Program-made: the position numbers and the translations under genes
The notes under the pieces: generated by a model
Told to the model about the DNA's origin: nothing
Databases searched by the model: none
The model's input: the letters and a program-made list of their open reading frames with translations, nothing else
In this document: one piece after another, positions 1 through 6,921 of the stretch
Numbering within the stretch: position 1 is the stretch's first letter
Layout: each line of letters starts with the position of its first letter
NCBI GenBank assembly: GCA_905365145.1
Contig: CAJPIO010000007.1
Span: forward strand, 1 to 22,521
Length of the DNA: 22,521 nucleotides
Direction: 5' to 3'
Source of the DNA: Candidatus Saccharimonadota bacterium
GTDB lineage: Bacteria > Patescibacteriota > Saccharimonadia > Saccharimonadales > Saccharimonadaceae

Positions 1-182
1 GATCTGGCGGTTCTGGTGGATCTGGCGGTTCTGGTGGCTCTGGCGGTTCTGGTGGATCTGGCGGTTCTGGTGGTCAGGGTGGTGGCCAAGGCGGCAACCA
101 AGGTGGCTCCGGGGGCACAACGACGCATAACGGGCAAACATTCACTCAAACCAGCAGCGGATTATACATACCAAAGCATTAG
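1..182 (+). CDS. C-terminal fragment of a Gly/Ser-rich protein (5' truncated by window edge)
   Basis: The open frame begins at base 3, enters from outside the window, and stops with TAG at 180-182. The visible part reads as about eight Ser-Gly-Gly units, then a Gln/Gly/Asn-rich stretch, then a short polar tail ending in the residues LYIPKH. No catalytic motif or membrane segment is visible. It lies 38 nt upstream of the PrgI-family gene on the same strand, so it may belong to the same secretion locus, where small pilin-like or accessory membrane proteins often precede PrgI. The Ser-Gly repeats resemble the Gly-rich N-terminal segment of the Tim44-domain protein at 16827-18179. Function is not recognised. 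The reading frame is well supported because the repeat keeps this frame while varying at third codon positions. Confidence 0.65.
   Translation, partial: SGGSGGSGGSGGSGGSGGSGGSGGQGGGQGGNQGGSGGTTTHNGQTFTQTSSGLYIPKH
3..74 (+). repeat. 18-bp tandem repeat, four units, encoding Ser-Gly-Gly linkers
   Basis: Four 18-bp units at 3-20, 21-38, 39-56 and 57-74 are identical except for the last base of each unit (GGA, GGC, GGA, GGT). Every change is a silent glycine third-position change. Each unit is a doubled 9-bp Ser-Gly-Gly module. The repeat may extend upstream beyond the window. Such arrays can change length by slippage and would alter linker length without breaking the frame. Confidence 0.9.
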
Positions 183-207
183 TAGCTTCATAAAATGTTT
201 TATGCGC

Positions 208-213
208 TATAAT
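208..213 (+). promoter_or_regulatory. -10 element (TATAAT) for the PrgI-family gene, near-leaderless
   Basis: A perfect TATAAT lies 7 nt before the ATG at 221, so transcription would start at or next to the start codon. No Shine-Dalgarno sequence lies between them. The -35 region (about 185-191) is weak. The placement matches the other leaderless promoters in this window. Confidence 0.6.
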
Positions 214-220
214 AAGCAGT

Positions 221-1207
221 ATGGCAGAATATAAAGTCGCACAAGACGTCGAGGCAGAAGACAAGCTGATCGGACCGTTTAGCTTCCGACAGTTCATCTA
301 CCTGATCATTGCTGCTGTTGCTGTTGCCTTGGCCTGGGGATTGGGTCAGATATTTATCGGTTTGGCAATTATTCCTTTGCCAGTTATCATATTTTTCACC
401 GTGTTGGCACTGCCGCTGCGCAAGGATCAGCCGATGGAGATCTATGTAGCAGCTATTATCTCTTATAGACTGAAGCCGCACAAGCGCGTCTGGTCGCCCG
501 ACGGTATCGAATCGCTGATCGAGATAACCGTACCAAAAGCTGTCGATGAGCATCTGACAAAAGACCTATCGCAAATGGAGACCGAAAAGCGCCTGTCGTA
601 TCTAGCAGATATCGCCGACACCAAGGGTTGGTCGATCCGCCATACTACCGAACCAACCCCGAACAGTTCGATGGTATCAGACCAATATTACGCAGCTCAG
701 CAAACAGTTGGCATGCTCGACGAAGACGGCAGTGTCGCCAGAAAGTTCGACGCTATGATTTCGCGGGCAGACCAAGAGCGCCACGACCGAATTATCCAAA
801 ATATGTATTATCAAGCGCAGACGCAAGCGCCAACACCGCAGCCGATGACCAGCCAGGCGGTACCGCCTCAGGCGCCTCAAGCCTTTGATAATGATAACGT
901 CGGTGATACGGCCATGCAAAACGATGAACATTTACCAAAGTTCAACCCTTACCCGACCATTCACCAATCAGTTATCCAGCCTACGAGCCAGCAAAGCAAC
1001 ACAACCGCCAACAGTCCTATTCAAGCTAGCTCAACAGAGCCAACCAAGCCAGCCGAACCAACGGCAGACACTAGCGCAACAATGGCTTCAGATGATATAA
1101 TTAGTTTAGCTAATAATAGCGGCTTGTCGATCGCTGCCCTGCAGCACGAAGTAGATCGAGTCAAACAAAAGAAAGAAGACAGCGAAGTATTCATTTCGCT
1201 GCGCTAG
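221..1207 (+). CDS. PrgI-family inner-membrane protein of a type IV secretion-like system
   Basis: This 328-residue protein has the layout of the PrgI family, a VirB3-like partner of VirB4 ATPases in Gram-positive-type conjugation systems. A short N-terminal segment with the residues KLIGPFSFRQ is followed by two close hydrophobic helices at roughly 27-47 and 49-68, then a conserved-looking block ending near VWSPDG (about residue 95). Residues from about 180 to 300 are rich in Gln, Pro, Thr and Ser and probably disordered, so the protein is longer than a minimal PrgI. The last 40 residues could form a helix. The TraC-like and VirB4 genes follow directly on the same strand, which is the order expected for this complex. 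The ATG at 221 follows a TATAAT by 7 nt with no ribosome binding site. Confidence 0.8.
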   Translation: MAEYKVAQDVEAEDKLIGPFSFRQFIYLIIAAVAVALAWGLGQIFIGLAIIPLPVIIFFTVLALPLRKDQPMEIYVAAIISYRLKPHKRVWSPDGIESLIEITVPKAVDEHLTKDLSQMETEKRLSYLADIADTKGWSIRHTTEPTPNSSMVSDQYYAAQQTVGMLDEDGSVARKFDAMISRADQERHDRIIQNMYYQAQTQAPTPQPMTSQAVPPQAPQAFDNDNVGDTAMQNDEHLPKFNPYPTIHQSVIQPTSQQSNTTANSPIQASSTEPTKPAEPTADTSATMASDDIISLANNSGLSIAALQHEVDRVKQKKEDSEVFISLR

Positions 1208-1225
1208 GTAAAGAAAGGAGTGGGG

Positions 1226-2104
1226 GTGCCGCCAAACAATTTACCGCCGAATCAAGCACCAATGCCAGCACCGATGCCGCCGGCTGTTGCTGGTTCTGGG
1301 CAAAATATCGCAGCACCAGGCGACCCCGCTGGCAATCCTGGCGCACCATCATCGACCGACCCGAAAAAGAGCAAAGGTAAAGAACAGCCAAAGGCCACTA
1401 GTACCCAAAATTCCCTGATTTTTTCAGAATTACGCGACAGCATGGTGGTGATGAACGACGGATCGTTTCGCGCTATTGTTGCTTGCAAATCGATCAACTT
1501 CGACCTGATGAGCTCGCGCGAACGCGACGGCGTCGAACTAAGCTATCAAGACTTCCTCAATGCTTTGTATTTTCCAATTCAAATATTCATTCGCTCGCAG
1601 CGGGTTGATATCGGCCCGTATCTCGATAAGCTCGACGCTCTGCGGCGCGACCAGGATAACATGCTGCTGGGCGTATTGATGGACGATTATATCAACTTTA
1701 TTGATGTTTTATCGCAAGAAGCTAACATCATGGACAAAAGCTTTTTTGTGGTCATTCCGTATTTTCCGACTGGCGACGTTACCAATATCGTCCAACAGAG
1801 CAAGGGTATATTCTCGATATTATTTGGCAGCAAGAAAGAAAATGTCACCAAAATCGACACCCAAACCTACGCCAAAGCCAAAGAAGAAATCAAAAACCGC
1901 GTTGATTCGGTGATTGGCGGGCTAATGCGCGTCGGCGTTTATTCTATTCAGCTCAATACCAAGCAGCTAGGCGAATTATATTACAATATATATAATCCAG
2001 ATACAGCTGTACGAGAGCCGCTTGACGACTTTGGCGATGTAGCGTCGCTATACGTCCGCAAGGGCGAAGGTAATAATCCGTACACCCACGAGGAGGTTAG
2101 GTGA
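1226..2104 (+). CDS. TraC-like domain protein of the secretion/conjugation apparatus
   Basis: The protein is about 292 residues. I place the start at GTG 1226, because AAAGGAG at 1214-1220 then sits 5 nt upstream; the alternative GTG at 1220 overlaps that ribosome binding site. The first 60 residues are Pro/Ala/Gly-rich and look disordered. The globular part begins near LIFSELRDSMVVMNDGSF and resembles the TraC-like domain found next to VirB4 ATPases, related to the N-terminal regions of VirB4/TraC proteins. No Walker motifs are present, so it is not itself an ATPase. Its TGA stop shares its A with the ATG of the VirB4 gene (2104), which implies translational coupling and an equimolar partner role. 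The assignment to the TraC-like family is by recognition of the sequence style and context. Confidence 0.72.
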   Translation: MPPNNLPPNQAPMPAPMPPAVAGSGQNIAAPGDPAGNPGAPSSTDPKKSKGKEQPKATSTQNSLIFSELRDSMVVMNDGSFRAIVACKSINFDLMSSRERDGVELSYQDFLNALYFPIQIFIRSQRVDIGPYLDKLDALRRDQDNMLLGVLMDDYINFIDVLSQEANIMDKSFFVVIPYFPTGDVTNIVQQSKGIFSILFGSKKENVTKIDTQTYAKAKEEIKNRVDSVIGGLMRVGVYSIQLNTKQLGELYYNIYNPDTAVREPLDDFGDVASLYVRKGEGNNPYTHEEVR

Positions 2105-3951
2105 TGGCCCGCAAGAAAAAGATGGATCCGCTAGATATCGCCGCCCAGCAACGCGAGCGCGAGCAGGCAGAGGTCGAACAAGCTTTCCTCAAGGGTATGA
2201 CCACGCTGCGCGATTTAATCGCGCCGAGCAGCCTCGAAATCCATTCGGCTTATTTCCGTATCGGCACCAAATACGGCCGAACTATGTATATCTATGGCTA
2301 TCCGCGCCGGTTGTATACGGGCTGGCTATCGGGATTAATCAACATTGATCAAGTCCTCGATATCAGTATGTTTATTTATCCTGTCGATACAGCGATTGTC
2401 CTCAAAAATTTGCGCAAAAAAGTTACTCAGCTAGAGGCCGATATGGCGATTAATGCCGAAAAAGGCAAGACGCGCGACCCAGCCAAAGAAGCCGCCCTGC
2501 AGGATGCCGAAGAGCTGCGCGACGAGCTGCAGGTCGGATCAGAGCGCTTTTTCCGCTATGGCCTGTACGTGACGATTTACGGCGATAGCTTAGAGGAATT
2601 AGGCTATGTACAGCACTCGATCGAGACATTCTTCGGGCAAATGCTGGTTTATAGCAAAACCGCCTCTAGCCAGCAAGAACAAGGCCTCAACAGTACGGTG
2701 CCGCAAATGAGCGACCAACTACAAATTCGCCGCAATATGAACACTGGCGCCGTCAGCACCAGCTTCCCATTCACTAGCGCCGACTTAACCCAAGAAAACG
2801 GTATTTTGTACGGTATCAATATGCACAACAACGGCCTGGTGATTTTCGACCGCTACACGCTAGAGAACGCCAACATGGTAGTATTCGCTAAGTCTGGCGC
2901 CGGCAAGTCGTTTACTGTCAAGCTAGAGGCTCTTCGCAGCATGATGATGGGCGCCGATATCCTGATTATCGACCCAGAAAACGAGTACCAGCGGCTAAGC
3001 GACGCTGTTGGCGGCAGCTATATTCGGCTCAGCCTCAGCAGCGACACGCGAATTAATCCTTTTGATCTGCCAAAAGTTATCGATAACGAAGAAGCCGACG
3101 ACGCCCTGCGCGCTAATCTAGTGACACTGCACGGATTGCTGCGGCTGATGCTGGGCGGAGCTTCGGCTAATAGCGCTGGTATCGGCTTATCGCCATCCGA
3201 AGAGGCCGACCTCGACCAAGGCTTGATTGATACTTACGCTCGCGTCGGCATCACTAGCGATCCATTGACGCACACTTCGGTACCGCCGACAATGGGCGAT
3301 CTATATGATACCCTGCTACACATGGGCGGTACTGGCCCGCAGTTGGCGCAGCGCCTGCGCAAATATACCACTGGCACGTTTGCTGGTATCTTTAGCCAGC
3401 AGAGCAATATTGATATCAACAACAATATGGTCGTCTTTAACATTCGCGACCTCGAGGACGAATTGCGGCCAGTAGCCATGTATATCGTTCTTAGCCATAT
3501 TTGGAATATTGTCCGTACCCAGCAGAAAAAGCGCATGTTAATCGTCGATGAGGCTTGGCAGCTGATGAAATATGACGACTCGGCGAACTTTATGTTTAGT
3601 TTAGCCAAGCGCGCTCGTAAATATTACCTGGGCCTGACAACCATCACCCAGGACGTCGAAGACTTTATGGGTAGCAAAATGGGCCGCGCTATCGTCTCGA
3701 ACTCGTCAATGCAGCTACTATTAAAGCAATCATCGAGCGCCGTCGATGTGCTTGGCGACGTTTTCAAATTAACCGAAGAAGAACGCAAGCGTCTAGCCAA
3801 TTTCCCGGTCGGGCAGGGGTTATTCTTTGCCGGGCAGAATCACGTTCATATCCAGATTGTCGCCAGCGACACCGAAACTAGCCTGATTACCACCAACCCG
3901 CAGGCAACACTACAACAAGCCGCCGCAGCCGCTGCCGAGGAGCAGACATAA
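2104..3951 (+). CDS. virB4: VirB4-family secretion ATPase
   Basis: This is a 615-residue cytoplasmic ATPase expected to power assembly or transport in a type IV secretion-like system. The Walker A motif AKSGAGKS lies at about 262-269, followed by the VirB4-typical strand ILIIDPENEY at 286-295. Walker B is MLIVDEAWQLM, with the Asp-Glu pair near 482-483, and ITQDVEDF lies downstream. The N-terminal 200 residues contain a charged coiled stretch (about 100-145) as in other VirB4 N-domains. ATG 2104 is chosen because AGGAGG at 2091-2096 is 7 nt upstream; a GTG at 2101 is also open but too close. The start overlaps the stop of the TraC-like gene by one base. The Ala-rich C-terminal tail is unremarkable. 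It is complete and full length for the family. Confidence 0.92.
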   Translation: MARKKKMDPLDIAAQQREREQAEVEQAFLKGMTTLRDLIAPSSLEIHSAYFRIGTKYGRTMYIYGYPRRLYTGWLSGLINIDQVLDISMFIYPVDTAIVLKNLRKKVTQLEADMAINAEKGKTRDPAKEAALQDAEELRDELQVGSERFFRYGLYVTIYGDSLEELGYVQHSIETFFGQMLVYSKTASSQQEQGLNSTVPQMSDQLQIRRNMNTGAVSTSFPFTSADLTQENGILYGINMHNNGLVIFDRYTLENANMVVFAKSGAGKSFTVKLEALRSMMMGADILIIDPENEYQRLSDAVGGSYIRLSLSSDTRINPFDLPKVIDNEEADDALRANLVTLHGLLRLMLGGASANSAGIGLSPSEEADLDQGLIDTYARVGITSDPLTHTSVPPTMGDLYDTLLHMGGTGPQLAQRLRKYTTGTFAGIFSQQSNIDINNNMVVFNIRDLEDELRPVAMYIVLSHIWNIVRTQQKKRMLIVDEAWQLMKYDDSANFMFSLAKRARKYYLGLTTITQDVEDFMGSKMGRAIVSNSSMQLLLKQSSSAVDVLGDVFKLTEEERKRLANFPVGQGLFFAGQNHVHIQIVASDTETSLITTNPQATLQQAAAAAAEEQT

Positions 3952-3965
3952 TAGCTTAAAAAGGT

Positions 3966-3971
3966 TATAAT
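3966..3971 (+). promoter_or_regulatory. -10 element (TATAAT) for the 976-residue membrane hydrolase gene, leaderless
   Basis: TATAAT ends 6 nt before the ATG at 3978, exactly the spacing that puts +1 on the A of ATG. CAGACA at 3943-3948, 17 nt upstream, is a weak -35 candidate lying inside the end of virB4. No Shine-Dalgarno sequence would be present in the transcript. Confidence 0.6.
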
Positions 3972-3977
3972 AAGATT

Positions 3978-6908
3978 ATGCCGCTAGGTACAAGAGAAAG
4001 ACCAGACACCAGCCAAGACAACGCCGACGACTTTGACCAGTGGGAGCGTCAGATGCAGACACCCACAGACCAAGGCCACGCCGACGATTTCGACGCCTGG
4101 GAGCGCGAAATGTCGCCGAGCCAGGCGCACTGGGATGATACCGTCAGCCGAAATTTGTCGAGGATGGAGAATAAAAAACCAGCCAAACGCGGCAACGAAG
4201 CGGCTAGCGGTAGCGGTAATAGTAGTGGCGACGCCGCTGGCAATATCAATAACAAAGAGAAGCAGTCGCAGCAGCAAGACGGCTGGCGCGACAACACCTC
4301 GAGAGACCTAAACAAGCCTAAGAAGGGCAAGGGTAAATCAGGCGGCTTTTCGGCTATGAATAAACTCAAACGATTTGGCCCAACTGGCGCGGTAGCCAGC
4401 ATGCTACTAGTCGGTGCTGTTGGTATCGGTTCGTCGACTAGCATCATGGGCTCGTTGCTGGTATCCATCAAAGAGTCAATCGTCACCAATATCGATCAGC
4501 AGCAATATACGTCATCATCGCGATCAAACCGAATTTTAGCACGGCGCCTGGCCGATGATGCCACATCTGGATCTTGTACTCTGGTCAAAATCGCCTGCCG
4601 TTTTCACAAACCGACCGATTACCAGCTAAAACAGCTTGATAAGGCTGGCGTCAAGGCTCTCGACGAAGCCGGCGAAGTTATCGAAAAAGGCAAGTTAATC
4701 GGCGGCAAACGGCCAGCTCACTATCTGATAGACGGCGAGAAGATATCCGCCAAAGACTTCAAAAAAGCATTACGCAATAATCCTAAACTCCGCAACGCTT
4801 TCCGGCGTGCTTTTAACCCGCGCTGGGTGAACTGGGTTGACGACGCCGCGGTCAAGTTTCTCAAGAAAATAGGCGTCACCAAAAAAGTAGCAGAAAAGTT
4901 AAACTCCAAAAAAACCAGAAAAGCTCTAACCGAGGCCACAGACGAATTAACGAAAATAGAAGACAAAGCGGCTGATAAACTGAATAAAGAAATCGCCGAA
5001 CAAGCTGGTGATTACGCTACAAAAGAAGCCAAAAAAGCCACCAAAAAGAAGGGGAACGACGTCAAGCTAATGATGGCTCAAGGAATCTGCGCGGCAGCCA
5101 AGGCGCCAAATGTGATAGTCAACATCAATAAGGCTTTTCGAATCGCCCAGTACGCCAAACTAGCTTATACCTTTTTGACAGCCGCTGATGCCATCAAAAA
5201 GGGCGAAGCCACTCCGGAAATGGTTAATAACGTAGCGACTATCCTCACTCAATCATATACTAAGTCCGACGGTACTATCAAAAAACCCGCTACCGACGCC
5301 AAACTGATGAAATATACTATGGGCCTAGGCACCGCTGGCAGTTCGTCGTCGTATATACCAGGAGTTGGCAATAATCTTGCTACCTATCTAGGCGTTGTCA
5401 ATAGCGAACCTGTCAAAATGGGATGCGACCTGATCGGCTCGACAGCAGCCGAAGTCGGCGTCGATGTTTTTGACGGCCTCAGGGCTGGACTAGGGCCGAT
5501 TGGCTGGGCCTGGGTAGGCGGAGAGCTGCTCATCGAAGGCTTATTAACTTTCGATACTGTCCAAGAAAAACTCAGTTCAGTCATGGGAAGTATTGTACAG
5601 ACCTCTATTGACGCATTCACCAAATGGGTAGACATGAAAGCATTAGCCGAATACTTCCTAGGCGACAAAACCAAGGGAGCAACCGGCACTGATGTCGGCG
5701 ACATCACTGGGGTGGGCTTATCAAACAGCATGGCCGACCAAGCCAGTTACACTGGCAATGCACCACTAACCGTCCAGCAAAAAGTTGCCTTCGACGAACA
5801 AATTGTCCAGCCCGAGCGTATTGCCCTGGCCGAAGAAGACCGCTTAACACACAGCCCATTCGACATCTCTAGTCCGAATACTTTCCTGGGGTCAATCGCT
5901 ATACGATTCGTACCGTATTTAGGTATGGCATCGAGTCCATTAGCGTTCGTGTCGGCTATCTCGTCGATATCTACTTCGTCGCTGTTTAATTTATTTAATC
6001 CGTCGGCTTATGCCAAAAATATCATTGACGAGAACAAATGCACGCAAAACTCCGTACTAGCCAACGAAAAAGACATCGCTGTCGGTCCAGCCTGCGACGT
6101 TCAATACGGCGTACCAACTGATTATATGGGCATAGAGCCTGATCAAGTAGCTAGCGAATTGAGCGCTTCCGGCGATATCGACGAAGACGGCAAAGTAAAG
6201 AGTAATAGCGAGCTGCAAGACTGGATAGACACTTGCAACCAAGCTAGCATCATAAACACCAAAGAATGCACCGTCGACAGCCGGCAGCGCGCCCTATACA
6301 ACCTATACCAAATCGACAAACGCACTGTCGATGGTATGGATGAGGATCCAGATAAAACGAAATCGGCAGCAGGTTCAGGCTCAGGGTCAACCACCAGCGG
6401 CCCTGGCGCCGCCTTGCCAGATGGCGACGTTATTAGCCTGGCCAAGCAGATTGTCGATAATCCAAATATTACCTACGATGGCGATCAGTTCCAAAATATG
6501 GCAAATGGACAACCTGCGGCGTACGGCGTGACGGTCGACAAAAGATTACTTCAAGTTATCCTGTATATCGCCCAGAAATATCCTATCTATATATCATCTC
6601 TGGTCCGTGAAGATAGACCTGAATCCTGGTACAGTTTACACCCTGTAGGAGAAGCTGTCGATATAGCGATGATAAATGGTACAGCAACAACCGGCGGCGA
6701 CCAGAATGCTATAGATTTACTACAATATCTTCTAGACGGTAAAGTTTTACCACAAAACGCTGGTATTGGCCAAATAGAATGCGGCAACCGTGATGGCTCA
6801 GGAATAAATAGTAAGTTGACTAGCGCTGGCCTAACACCTCACCCTGACTCATGCGACCACTTACATTTAGCGTTGCGCGACACAAGAGGAGCCCCAAAAA
6901 CTTGGTAA
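3978..6908 (+). CDS. Large multi-pass membrane protein with C-terminal M15/LAS-type peptidase domain (VirB6-like position)
   Basis: The 976-residue product has three parts. Residues 1-130 are a charged soluble tail with two copies of ADDFDxWERxM (16-26 and 35-45) and two related Trp/Ser/Arg motifs (52-62 and 103-113). Residues 138-165 are a membrane helix, and further hydrophobic stretches lie near 386-405, 505-524 and 636-673, separated by Lys-rich helical regions. After a Gly/Ser linker (about 785-805), residues 825-970 form a domain with HPVGEAVD (His888, Asp895) and DHLHL (His961, His963). These match the zinc ligands of LAS-superfamily peptidoglycan peptidases such as VanY and MepA. The gene follows virB4, the place where a VirB6-like channel protein would be expected. 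I infer a membrane channel component fused to a wall-cutting enzyme. Family membership of the membrane part is not recognised from sequence. Confidence 0.72.
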   Translation: MPLGTRERPDTSQDNADDFDQWERQMQTPTDQGHADDFDAWEREMSPSQAHWDDTVSRNLSRMENKKPAKRGNEAASGSGNSSGDAAGNINNKEKQSQQQDGWRDNTSRDLNKPKKGKGKSGGFSAMNKLKRFGPTGAVASMLLVGAVGIGSSTSIMGSLLVSIKESIVTNIDQQQYTSSSRSNRILARRLADDATSGSCTLVKIACRFHKPTDYQLKQLDKAGVKALDEAGEVIEKGKLIGGKRPAHYLIDGEKISAKDFKKALRNNPKLRNAFRRAFNPRWVNWVDDAAVKFLKKIGVTKKVAEKLNSKKTRKALTEATDELTKIEDKAADKLNKEIAEQAGDYATKEAKKATKKKGNDVKLMMAQGICAAAKAPNVIVNINKAFRIAQYAKLAYTFLTAADAIKKGEATPEMVNNVATILTQSYTKSDGTIKKPATDAKLMKYTMGLGTAGSSSSYIPGVGNNLATYLGVVNSEPVKMGCDLIGSTAAEVGVDVFDGLRAGLGPIGWAWVGGELLIEGLLTFDTVQEKLSSVMGSIVQTSIDAFTKWVDMKALAEYFLGDKTKGATGTDVGDITGVGLSNSMADQASYTGNAPLTVQQKVAFDEQIVQPERIALAEEDRLTHSPFDISSPNTFLGSIAIRFVPYLGMASSPLAFVSAISSISTSSLFNLFNPSAYAKNIIDENKCTQNSVLANEKDIAVGPACDVQYGVPTDYMGIEPDQVASELSASGDIDEDGKVKSNSELQDWIDTCNQASIINTKECTVDSRQRALYNLYQIDKRTVDGMDEDPDKTKSAAGSGSGSTTSGPGAALPDGDVISLAKQIVDNPNITYDGDQFQNMANGQPAAYGVTVDKRLLQVILYIAQKYPIYISSLVREDRPESWYSLHPVGEAVDIAMINGTATTGGDQNAIDLLQYLLDGKVLPQNAGIGQIECGNRDGSGINSKLTSAGLTPHPDSCDHLHLALRDTRGAPKTW

Positions 6909-6921
6909 AAGGTAAATTTGT

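Noticed and set aside
1..84. Possible CRISPR array or direct-repeat element
   Set aside because: The repeats are contiguous with no spacers and keep a Ser-Gly-Gly reading frame, so this is a coding tandem repeat.
4049..4489. 146-residue minus-strand open frame inside the 976-residue gene
   Set aside because: The Leu/Pro/Ser-rich product is the antisense of a low-complexity coding tail; the plus-strand frame has repeats conserved at protein level.
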